A DNA stretch of 64,000 bases from Kineosporia sp. NBRC 101731 (GTDB taxonomy: Bacteria > Actinomycetota > Actinomycetes > Actinomycetales > Kineosporiaceae). Position numbers and translations under genes: made by a program. Within the stretch, counting starts at the first letter, position 1, and each line of letters starts with the position of its first letter. The notes under the pieces are model-generated. The model was not told the origin of the DNA. It worked only from the letters and a program-made list of their open reading frames with translations, and searched no databases. Where the stretch lies: assembly GCF_030269305.1 (NCBI RefSeq), contig NZ_BSTC01000006.1, positions 124,001 through 188,000 of the forward strand. Reading direction: 5' to 3'. Shown piece by piece: positions 37,173-44,087 of the stretch.

Positions 37173-39617
37173 ATGCCCGCAACGTCGCGCAACCCGCTAC
37201 GCCTGTTGAGGAAACGCCATACCGCCCTGACCGGTGGCCTGGTCGTGGCCGCGGTCGCCGTGATCATCGGCAGCCAGATGCTCCCGTCCAACGCCGCCAA
37301 CCCGGTGGCCGGCACCACGTACGAGCTGGTGAACGCGAAGAGTTCGCTGTGCGTCGACGTGCCGAGCGCCTCCAAGGCGGCCGGCGCCCAGCTGCAGCAG
37401 TGGGGATGCACCGGCGACACCTGGCAGCAGTTCAAGCTCGTCGACCGGGGCTCGAGCCAGTACTGGCTCCAGAACGCCAACAGCAGCCAGTGCGTCGATG
37501 TGCCCAGCGGCGCGAAGACCGCCGGTACCCGGCTGCAGCAGTGGGGCTGCTCGGCCGGTCAGGCGAACCAGCTGTGGACCCTGAAGACCAGCGGTAGCGG
37601 GCACCAGCTGGTGAACGTCAACTCCGGGCTGTGCGTCAGCGTGAAGGACGGCTCCACCAGCTCCGCCGCGGCGATCGTGCAGGACACCTGCACGACGAAC
37701 AACCGCATGCAGTGGACGCTCGCCACCACCGGTTCCGGTTCCGGGGCGACCCCGGCACCCACGACGACCACCTCGTCCTCTGCCAAGAACACTGTCGCCG
37801 CCGACGGGACCGGCACCTACAAGACCGTGCAGGCCGCGATCGACGCGGTGGGCGAGGGCAACAAGAGCCGCGTCACCATCACGATCAAGCCCGGTACCTA
37901 CCGCGAGATCGTCACGGTGCCCAAGACCAAGCCGTACATCACCCTGACGGGCACCGGCTCGGCCGCCAAGGACGTGCTGATCGTCAACAACCACTCGGCC
38001 GGTGCGTACGGCACCAGCGGCAGCTCGACGGTGTTCGTCAACGGCGCCGATTTCGCCGCCTCGAACCTGACGTTCTCCAACGACTTCGACGAGAGCAGCA
38101 GCACCAGCGGGCAGCAGGCCGTCGCGCTCAACGTGAATGCCGACCGGGCCGTGTTCACGAACGTGCGGGTGCTCGGTGACCAGGACACCCTGCTGATCAA
38201 CTCGGGCCGCACCTACTTCAAGGGCGGGTACGTCGAGGGCACCGTCGACTTCATCTTCGGCGGTGGCACAGCCGTGTTCGACTCCACGAGCATCTACGAG
38301 AAGCGTTCCACCGGTGGCCCGCTGACGGCGGCCAAGACGGACGCCGCGAACAAGTACGGCTTCCTGCTCTACCGGACCAGCATCACCGGGGCCACGAACA
38401 ACACCACGCAGTTCGGGCGCCCTTGGGGTGCCGACGGCCAGGTCGTCGTGCGGGAGTCCACCCTGTCGGCCGCGGTCAAGACCGCCGAGCCGTGGACGGA
38501 CATGTCCGGGAACACCTGGGAGAACGCGCGTTTCTTCGAGTACAGGAACACCGGAGCGGGGGCCACGACCAACAGCAACCGCCCGCAGCTGACGGCCACA
38601 CAGGCGGCCGAGTACACGCCGGCGAAGTACCTGGCCGGATCGGACAGCTGGAACCCGGTGACCACCACCGCGACGTCCACCACGACGGCGGCGGCGACCA
38701 CCTCGTCCTCTGCTGCGAAGACCTGGTCGAACACCGCTGACGGCTTCGCCTCGACCGACGGCGGCACCACCGGTGGCGCCGCGGGCACCACGGTGACCGT
38801 GAAGACGTACGACGACCTGGTGAAGTACAGCACCTCGACCTCGCCCTACGTGGTGAAGATCGCGGCCTCGATCAAGGTCCCGACCTACGGCTACGAGATC
38901 CCGGTCACCTCGAACAAGACCCTTCTGGGAGTGGGTACCTCGGGGAAGATCCTCAATGGCGGCATCATCCTGAAGGCCGGCGTCCACAACGTGATCGTGC
39001 GGAACCTGACGATCGGTGAGACCGAGATGACCTCGGACGACCCGGACGACAAGGAGTTCGACTACGACGGCATCCAGATGGACACCGCCGACCACATCTG
39101 GATCGACCACAACACGTTCACGAAGATCAACGACGGCATGATCGACAGCCGTAAGGACACGACCAACCTGACCGTGTCGTGGAACACGATGGGTGACCAC
39201 AACAAGACGTTCGGCATCGGCTGGACCGACAACGCGACGGCGAAGATCACGATCCACCACAACTGGATCTTCACCTCGAACCAGCGCAACCCCAGCGTCG
39301 ACAACGTGGCCCGGGCCCACCTCTACAACAACTACCTGCAGAACGTGACCTCGTACGGCAACAACGCCCGCGGCGCCACGAAGATGGTGGTGGAGAACAG
39401 CTACTTCGAGAAGGTGAAAGACCCGTACTTCGCCGGTGACACGACCGCGTCCGTGAGCCAGAGCGGCAGCGTCTGCGTGAGCTGCACGGGCAAGCAGCAG
39501 ACGGTCGGCACCACCTTCAAGCCGTCCGACTACTACAAGTACACCCTCGACGCGGCGGCCGACGTGCCCTCACTGGTCAAGAAGTACGCCGGGCCGCAGG
39601 CGAACATCGGTTCCTGA
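37173..39617 (+). CDS. secreted ricin-lectin / pectin esterase / pectate lyase fusion enzyme
   Basis: 814 residues. A signal peptide (TALTGGLVVAAVAVIIGSQM, cut after SNA) leads into a ricin-type beta-trefoil carbohydrate module (CBM13; residues ~45-190). This has repeated 'SSLCVDVPSASKAAGAQLQQ' units and three QxW turns. A Thr/Ser linker precedes a CE8 pectin esterase (~205-495) with SGQQAVALNVNADR, RVLGDQDTLLINSGRTYFK, GTVDFIFGGGTAVFD and RPWG, all catalytic motifs present. After another linker is a PL1 pectate lyase (~515-814) with DYDGIQMDTADHIWIDHNTF, DGMIDSRKD and NQRNPSVDN. One exported protein can de-esterify and cleave pectin. It is divergent from the sigma fusion and ends at a hairpin. 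Confidence 0.93.
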   Translation: MPATSRNPLRLLRKRHTALTGGLVVAAVAVIIGSQMLPSNAANPVAGTTYELVNAKSSLCVDVPSASKAAGAQLQQWGCTGDTWQQFKLVDRGSSQYWLQNANSSQCVDVPSGAKTAGTRLQQWGCSAGQANQLWTLKTSGSGHQLVNVNSGLCVSVKDGSTSSAAAIVQDTCTTNNRMQWTLATTGSGSGATPAPTTTTSSSAKNTVAADGTGTYKTVQAAIDAVGEGNKSRVTITIKPGTYREIVTVPKTKPYITLTGTGSAAKDVLIVNNHSAGAYGTSGSSTVFVNGADFAASNLTFSNDFDESSSTSGQQAVALNVNADRAVFTNVRVLGDQDTLLINSGRTYFKGGYVEGTVDFIFGGGTAVFDSTSIYEKRSTGGPLTAAKTDAANKYGFLLYRTSITGATNNTTQFGRPWGADGQVVVRESTLSAAVKTAEPWTDMSGNTWENARFFEYRNTGAGATTNSNRPQLTATQAAEYTPAKYLAGSDSWNPVTTTATSTTTAAATTSSSAAKTWSNTADGFASTDGGTTGGAAGTTVTVKTYDDLVKYSTSTSPYVVKIAASIKVPTYGYEIPVTSNKTLLGVGTSGKILNGGIILKAGVHNVIVRNLTIGETEMTSDDPDDKEFDYDGIQMDTADHIWIDHNTFTKINDGMIDSRKDTTNLTVSWNTMGDHNKTFGIGWTDNATAKITIHHNWIFTSNQRNPSVDNVARAHLYNNYLQNVTSYGNNARGATKMVVENSYFEKVKDPYFAGDTTASVSQSGSVCVSCTGKQQTVGTTFKPSDYYKYTLDAAADVPSLVKKYAGPQANIGS

Positions 39618-39622
39618 CCTCT

Positions 39623-39658
39623 GCTTCCGGGGGCGGGCCGTCGTCTGCCCCCGGAAGC
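39623..39658 (+). terminator. terminator after the pectinase gene
   Basis: GCTTCCGGGGGC and its complement (12 bp) enclose a 12-base loop 6 bp past the stop codon. It lies against the stop of the convergent tetR gene and may serve both directions. Confidence 0.8.
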
Positions 39659-39659
39659 C

Positions 39660-40355
39660 TCACCGATCAGAGGTGAACGGTTCCAGAACAGGCCGGACCG
39701 CAGCGGCGGCCCGAGCCACATCGTCGCTGACGCCCTGCTGGATCTGCCCCGGGGACGCGCCCGCGGCCAGCCAGCGGGTGCGGCTGGTCGCGTGCACCCG
39801 CCACAGGCCGGTCAGGGCCACTGCGCAGATCTCGTCCTCCGGGGACCCGGGGGAGTGGCCGGCCCGGTCCGCCAGGATCGCGGTGGTGAGGGTGGTGAGT
39901 TGCTCGACACGCTCCAGTTCGTAGGCCCGTAGACCGGCGGTACTGCGGATGAGTTCGTGGAACCGGTGCACGGTCTCGACCGCGCTGCGTGGGTCGGGCT
40001 GCTGGGCCAGCCAGTCGGTGAGGGCCTGCAGTTCGGCGGCGAGCACGCTCAGAGCCGATTCCAGCGGAGGGTTCTCGGGGTCGGCGAGCGCTGTTCGCAG
40101 GGCGGTGCGGGTGCTCTCGAACCGCTCGAGCAGCAGGGCTTCCTTGCTGGGGAAGTAGTTGAACACCGTCTTCTCGGAAACTCCGCACGCGGTGGCGATC
40201 TCGGTCACCCGGACCTCGTCGAACCCCCGTTCCAGGAAGAGGCGGGTGGCGGCGGAGGACAACTGGGCGCGCATCTGGCGCTTCTTGCGCTCGCGCAGAC
40301 CCAGCCGGACGTCTTCGGCCTGCCGCGGCAGCCAGGTCAGGACCTCGTCGCTCAC
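39660..40355 (-). CDS. TetR-family regulator
   Basis: GTG at 40355; 231 residues. HTH: RKKRQMRAQLSSAATRLFLE, RGFDEVRVTEIATACGVSEK, TVFNYFPSKEALLLERFEST. The 'CGVSEKTVFNYFPSKEALLL' form and the C-terminal 'AVALTGLWRVHATSRTRWLA' are of the MarR-like AcrR branch linked to antibiotic and steroid responses. No divergent partner gene; upstream is a tRNA cluster. Confidence 0.88.
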   Translation of the reverse strand: MSDEVLTWLPRQAEDVRLGLRERKKRQMRAQLSSAATRLFLERGFDEVRVTEIATACGVSEKTVFNYFPSKEALLLERFESTRTALRTALADPENPPLESALSVLAAELQALTDWLAQQPDPRSAVETVHRFHELIRSTAGLRAYELERVEQLTTLTTAILADRAGHSPGSPEDEICAVALTGLWRVHATSRTRWLAAGASPGQIQQGVSDDVARAAAAVRPVLEPFTSDR

Positions 40356-40497
40356 CCCATAAGTCTAGGACCGGCCGGTTTGCCGCGAAAAGGCAGATCC
40401 CGGCGACCATCGGGCATCGGTGACCCGGGGTGAATGATCAGGTGGTGATCTGCCGGATTCGAAAGCGCAGTGGGGACGCGGTTGTTCGGCTGGGCAA

Positions 40498-40537
40498 AAC
40501 AAAAAAGCCAGATCAGCTGGGAGCTTCTGATCTGGAG
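40498..40537 (-). terminator. rho-independent terminator of tRNA cluster 1
   Basis: On the minus strand CCAGATCAG pairs with CTGATCTGG and is followed by CTTTTTTG. This is the clearest U-tract terminator in the window, 21 bp after the last tRNA. Confidence 0.9.
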
Positions 40538-40557
40538 GAGGTCGTTCTGATGAAAAA

Positions 40558-40632
40558 TGGTGGGCGATACTGGGATTGAACCAGTGACCTCTTCCGTGTC
40601 AAGGAAGCGCTCTCCCACTGAGCTAATCGCCC
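40558..40632 (-). tRNA. tRNA-Val (GAC)
   Basis: The minus strand starts GGGCGATTAGCTCAGTGGGA; the acceptor stem GGGCGAT/ATCGCCC, the loop TTGACAC with anticodon GAC and the TTCAATC T-arm are intact. A 3' CCA is encoded. Confidence 0.97.
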
Positions 40633-40653
40633 TCAGGCACGTACAAGAAGTGC

Positions 40654-40727
40654 TGGAGGTGGAGACGGGATTTGAACCCGTGTACACGGATTTGCAGTCC
40701 GTTGCCTCGCCTCTCGGCCACTCCACC
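40654..40727 (-). tRNA. tRNA-Cys (GCA)
   Basis: Minus-strand GGTGGAGTGGCCGAGAGGCG with acceptor GGTGGAG/CTCCACC, loop containing GCA and encoded CCA. Discriminator U73 fits cysteine. Confidence 0.97.
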
Positions 40728-40749
40728 GTGAGGTTTGCTGAACTTTCCG

Positions 40750-40822
40750 AGCGGACGACGAGATTCGAACTCGCGACCCTCACCTTGGCAAGGTGATGCT
40801 CTACCAACTGAGCTACGTCCGC
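40750..40822 (-). tRNA. tRNA-Gly (GCC)
   Basis: Minus-strand GCGGACGTAGCTCAGTTGGT; acceptor GCGGACG/CGTCCGC; anticodon GCC in TTGCCAA; no encoded CCA. First gene of cluster 1. Confidence 0.97.
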
Positions 40823-41310
40823 ATGCCCCGGGCGGTTCGTTCCGGCCTGTTGGGCCGTCCCGCTCCGTTCGGTGCCCCATAAACTTAGCAGACTTCGAGG
40901 GGTGCTCCGAACGCCCGGAGGTGGGGCGCAGAGGGGCTTATCGGGGATGTGCGGGTTCCCGGCCGTCCGTGGGAGCGCACCGGCCTACGGGACCGAGGTC
41001 AAGATCCGGTTGATGGTGGTGCGGTCGGTGGTCCCGCTGACGTGGCCGGCTCCGTTCGGCCCCACACCGCCGGCTCCCCTTCGTTCCCGGCCGGCCTGGG
41101 CCCACCGGTGGGGTCGTGTCCCCCCGGGCGCCGTCGGGCCGGGTGGCCGGGGCCGCGGGTGTCTCCGGGGCTGTCGGTGGATCGATAGGTGTTCGAGCAG
41201 TCCGCCGGCGCGGCCGTCCGGGACGCGGACGAGGAGGTCATGGGCCACGCGCACCGGTCGGGCAGGGGGAGCGACCGTGTGTCCGCCGGTCGGGTAGGGC
41301 CGGCGTCCTG

Positions 41311-41427
41311 TTCGTGATCAGGAAAAGTGTCCCCAGCCCGCGGTGTCCTTCGGGGGAGAGTTCTGGAACGCCGGGGGAGTGAGAGCGCATCCCCGGTCGG
41401 AGGCTTGAGCGATTGCCTGATCACGAA
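41311..41427. repeat. 117-bp copy of the GTGATCA inverted-repeat family
   Basis: Ends TTCGTGATCAGGAAAAGTGT and (complement of) TTCGTGATCAGGCAATCG are inverted relative to each other. The inside is longer than in the 2328 copy and not self-complementary, so it resembles a small element with terminal repeats. Confidence 0.7.
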
Positions 41428-41546
41428 AGATTGAAGGGTGCGGTGCGAGTGCGGCACCGTCACGCTGAAGGCGTGGCCACTGCACCGGGTGGTCAGTGCA
41501 GTCGAGTGGTCAGGACGGCCGCGTGGTCAGGGGCCCACAAAACCAG

Positions 41547-41581
41547 AATGCCAGGTCCGGACCGAAGTCCGACCTGGCATT
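41547..41581 (-). terminator. terminator of tRNA cluster 2
   Basis: AATGCCAGGTC and its complement (11 bp) with a CGGAC-rich loop lie just after the tRNA-Val 3' end; a TTTT run follows on the minus strand. It differs in sequence from the cluster 1 terminator. Confidence 0.85.
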
Positions 41582-41584
41582 ACA

Positions 41585-41659
41585 TGGTGGGCGATACTGG
41601 GATTGAACCAGTGACCTCTTCCGTGTCAAGGAAGCGCTCTCCCACTGAGCTAATCGCCC
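41585..41659 (-). tRNA. tRNA-Val (GAC), second copy
   Basis: Identical over the mature sequence to the copy at 40558, including encoded CCA. Confidence 0.97.
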
Positions 41660-41683
41660 TCGCGCGCGATTTCGAGGCGCTTG

Positions 41684-41754
41684 AGGTGGAGACGGGATTT
41701 GAACCCGTGTACACGGATTTGCAGTCCGTTGCCTCGCCTCTCGGCCACTCCACC
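41684..41754 (-). tRNA. tRNA-Cys (GCA), second copy
   Basis: Same body as the copy at 40654, but the 3' flank reads TCAA, so CCA is not encoded in this copy. Confidence 0.97.
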
Positions 41755-41777
41755 GTGCGAGGCTTGGTGAACCTCCG

Positions 41778-41850
41778 AGCGGACGACGAGATTCGAACTC
41801 GCGACCCTCACCTTGGCAAGGTGATGCTCTACCAACTGAGCTACGTCCGC
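41778..41850 (-). tRNA. tRNA-Gly (GCC), second copy
   Basis: Same body as the copy at 40750, followed upstream by the duplicated ATGCCCCGGGCGGTTCGTTC. Confidence 0.97.
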
Positions 41851-42216
41851 ATGCCCCGGGCGGTTCGTTCTGGCCTTTCGGGCCGTCCCGTTCCGTTCGG
41901 TGCATGAGTAAGTTAGCCGAAACGCATCCCCGAAGTCCAACCGGATGCGTCCGGGCCGTGAACAGACCGGCGTCGAGGTGCTCAGGAAGCCGGTGCACAA
42001 CATCGGAGGTGTTCTGCGTCCACCATTTTCGGACGCAAACCGGACATCCGACCGACGGGACCGAACCCGCGGAGCGATCCGGCGACCTCAACGGGGGAGA
42101 GGTCACCGGATCGCCGGCCGGGGTGCGGATCAGGCCAACGCGGTTCAACGTTCATGGGGGTGGAGCCCGATGAAGCAGCTGGAGCGAAGGTGGAGCGGGG
42201 AGGTACCGAGGGTGGA
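41851..42216. other. spacer upstream of tRNA cluster 2
   Basis: It contains the tRNA promoter region near 41870-41905, an 8-bp stem (ACGCATCC/GGATGCGT at 41920-41950) and the strong hairpin at 42075-42113 that fits a terminator for ssgB. No gene is visible. Confidence 0.55.
42075..42113 (-). terminator. probable terminator of ssgB
   Basis: CGATCCGGCGACCTC pairs with GAGGTCACCGGATCG (one mismatch) around a 9-base loop, 100 bp past the ssgB stop. Confidence 0.7.
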
Positions 42217-42627
42217 TCAGGTCAGCAGCCGGGCGACGGCGGCGTCGAGATCCAGGTAGAGGCTCTCCTCGCCGTCCGGCACAACAGCTGCCGTGCGGTC
42301 GAGGAAGGTGCGGACATCGTCCGCGCTGGCCTCCAGGACGGCCTGACCGTCGGGTGAGGTCAGGCTGATCATGACCAGTTCACGCCCGGTACCCCAGGAG
42401 GGCCAGACATGAACGTCACCGTCGCCGATCGGCGTGGTGAGACCGGTGCGGAGCAGGTCGCGGGCGAAGACCCATTCGACCTCCATGCCGTCACCGGAGA
42501 ACACGGCCCGCACTGCGTACGGGTCGGACGCGCCGTAGCGCAGGCTCACCGGCAGGGGCACGGCATCGGCGTCTGCGACCACAAGACGCAGCTGAACGGA
42601 CGCCTCAACGTCTACTTGCGGCTGCAT
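42217..42627 (-). CDS. ssgB: SsgA-like protein, SsgB type
   Basis: 136 residues, the normal SsgB length, without insertions. Conserved parts are VEASVQLRLVVADADAVPLP, VSLRYGASDPYAVRAVFSGD, WVFARDLLRTGLTTPIGDGD and SLTSPDGQAVLEASADDVRT. SsgB positions FtsZ for sporulation septa and is the member most widely kept among morphologically complex actinobacteria. Assignment to SsgB and not another SALP rests on length and overall match. It supports a sporulating host. Confidence 0.85.
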   Translation of the reverse strand: MQPQVDVEASVQLRLVVADADAVPLPVSLRYGASDPYAVRAVFSGDGMEVEWVFARDLLRTGLTTPIGDGDVHVWPSWGTGRELVMISLTSPDGQAVLEASADDVRTFLDRTAAVVPDGEESLYLDLDAAVARLLT

Positions 42628-42856
42628 CGATCTCCCTCATCTTCGCCCCTTCATGATTCGCGGAACCTTTGGTTACGCGTCACCGTTTCGGGGGGCACAC
42701 AGGTGGCTTACGACGGCATCTTTCCCTGCCGGGCCCCAACTGAAACCCGCCAACCGAGTGGTGATCTCAATTAGTGTTCGTTGATCTTGATACCACCGGG
42801 TGCTTTGCTCACCCTCTGCAATCAACGCTGCGTTCTACGTCAGGGGAACAGGACTC

Positions 42857-43354
42857 GTGAACCGATCTGGTGACGGACCGCTGAAGCCGGCCCGGGAAGC
42901 CGATGAAGTCCGACATGACCAGCAAGAAGATGACGAGGCGGATCTCGATCCGCGGGTCTGGGTGCGACGTTTGAGGGCCTGGCGGGAGTCCGTCAGGAGC
43001 CGGTCCTCCACTAACCGTGTGTACCGGATCGTGGTGGGCCTCGTCGGAGGGGCAATTGTTGTCGGCGGGCTCGTCCTGGTGCCTCTGCCCGGCCCGGGCT
43101 GGTTGATCGTCTTCGTCGGTTTAGCCGTTCTGGCGACCGAATTCACCTGGGCTGCCCGATTGGAGCAATTCGCCCGGAAACAGGTATCTGCCTGGACTGC
43201 GTGGCTGATGACCCAACCGATCTATATCCGTGCATTGGTCGGTTTGGGGACGGCTTTGCTCGTTGCCGCCTTCTTCTGGGTCGCATTTCTGATCATCGGT
43301 CTTCCCGGATGGATTCCCGGGGATTGGGTGCCCGCGTGGACCGGGCTCGTCTGA
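42857..43354 (+). CDS. PGPGW-motif (TIGR02611) membrane protein
   Basis: GTG at 42857, behind GGGGAACAGGA; 165 residues. A charged cytoplasmic N-terminus (about 55 residues) is followed by a hydrophobic pair bridged by the signature VPLPGPGWLIVFVGLAVLAT and a third helix (LVGLGTALLVAAFFWVAFLI). These small actinobacterial membrane proteins have no known function. It is divergent from ssgB across a 229-bp spacer. Confidence 0.8.
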   Translation: MNRSGDGPLKPAREADEVRHDQQEDDEADLDPRVWVRRLRAWRESVRSRSSTNRVYRIVVGLVGGAIVVGGLVLVPLPGPGWLIVFVGLAVLATEFTWAARLEQFARKQVSAWTAWLMTQPIYIRALVGLGTALLVAAFFWVAFLIIGLPGWIPGDWVPAWTGLV

Positions 43355-43440
43355 CCCGCTGACTGCCCACTGACTGCCCACTGGCGGCCGACTGACTGCC
43401 GACTGGCTGCCGACTGCCGGCGAACGCCGGCCCGTTCGCC
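43355..43440. repeat. ACTGCC-type short tandem repeat
   Basis: Units of GACTGCC(C/G)ACT recur about seven times directly after the PGPGW gene stop. A hairpin (GGCGAACGCCGGCCCG... GGCGGGCC) follows and may terminate that gene. Confidence 0.6.
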
Positions 43441-43542
43441 TCGGCGGGCCGGCCCGGCGGGGAGTCGATTGGGATGTTCGGGGGAAGGTTCGGTACAGTT
43501 CTCTCGTTCGGTCAGCCGCTCGCGGCGGATCGGAACGAGTAC

Positions 43543-43614
43543 GGGCGATTAGCTCAGTGGTAGAGCACTGCCTTCACACGGCAGGGGTCACTGGTTCGAA
43601 CCCAGTATCGCCCA
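43543..43614 (+). tRNA. tRNA-Val (CAC), probable integration site
   Basis: GGGCGATTAGCTCAGTGGTA; acceptor GGGCGAT/ATCGCCC, loop TTCACAC with anticodon CAC, normal T-arm GGTTCGAACCC. The gene has no encoded CCA. Everything to its right for at least 14 kb looks foreign, so its 3' end is the likely attachment site of an integrated element. Confidence 0.96.
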
Positions 43615-43700
43615 CTCGAAAGATGCAGGTCAGAGGCTCGGTTCCCAGAAATGGGAGCCAAGCCTCTTGCCTATTGGGGGCAAATTGGGGGCAGACGATG
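43595..43700. other. candidate left attachment region
   Basis: The T-arm and 3' end of tRNA-Val (GGTTCGAACCCAGTATCGCC) are followed by a hairpin (GAGGCTCGGTTCCC/GGGAGCCAAGCCTC) and TTGGGGGCAAATTGGGGGCA. Sequence of this last kind is commonly found just beyond tRNA att sites used by actinobacterial integrases. No second copy of the tRNA end is present in the window, so the right boundary lies outside it. Confidence 0.5.
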
Positions 43701-44087
43701 CCGGACCCAACCGCACTTGGGCGAACCCCAAGGAATTGTGTCCTTCGCCACATCAAGAAGGTGGGGCATCATCGTGCTGCCCAGGGCCGGTCGCTCGGAG
43801 CCGAGGTGGCGGTCTGCCGCGATTCAGCAACGTCACTCAAGTTGAGGGGCGTCGCCCGTTCACGGCTTTGCTCGAAGGATCCGGCCCACACCCGATCAAT
43901 GACTGTTGACCGCGCACCAGGGTGCAGGAATAGCAGGAGGCGCGGCCGACCGCGACCAGGTGCTTGTCTTGGACGAGCTCCTGCGTCAGCGGCACTGGTG
44001 GGGCGTGCTCCTCGCTCGTCGTCTGCTGCCGCCCTGGCCTGCCAAAATCAGGCGAAAGTCTTTAACCCGAACTGACATTATTGAACG
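43700..44087. other. left end of island, no gene recognised
   Basis: About 390 bp between the tRNA flank and the first island gene. Frames on either strand are short and give no domain match; in particular no integrase fragment can be shown. GC content drops toward 44060. Confidence 0.5.

Larger units (their letters stand above)
40823..41584. other. spacer between duplicated tRNA clusters
   Basis: The first ~70 bp repeat the promoter-side sequence of cluster 2 (ATGCCCCGGGCGGTTCGTTC and GGCC...GGGCCGTCCCG), so the duplicated unit includes upstream DNA. The middle is GC-rich and holds a diverged repeat copy (41311-41427). Open frames here have no credible start or family similarity. A terminator for cluster 2 lies at 41547-41581. 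Confidence 0.6.

Noticed and set aside
37197-39320. 707-codon minus-strand frame opposite the pectinase gene
   Set aside because: Antisense to a gene with all CE8 and PL1 motifs; Val/Arg/Gly/Asp-rich shadow translation.
40352-40807. Frames through the tRNA clusters, with words such as VGDTGIEPVTSSVSRK
   Set aside because: These are translations of tRNA-Val, Cys and Gly genes, a known false-gene pattern.
40999-41463. 154-codon minus-strand frame between tRNA clusters
   Set aside because: It runs through the repeat element, has no plausible start signal and a Pro/Arg/Thr-rich composition typical of non-coding high-GC DNA.
43615-44087. Integrase gene fragment beside the tRNA-Val
   Set aside because: I looked for the R-H-R-Y box of tyrosine integrases on both strands and found none; only the att-like flank supports integration.
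44060-44087. Toxin-antitoxin pair at the left end of the island
   Set aside because: No small paired frames with antitoxin-like HTH or AbrB patterns exist there; the HEPN protein is far too large for a HEPN/MNT pair.
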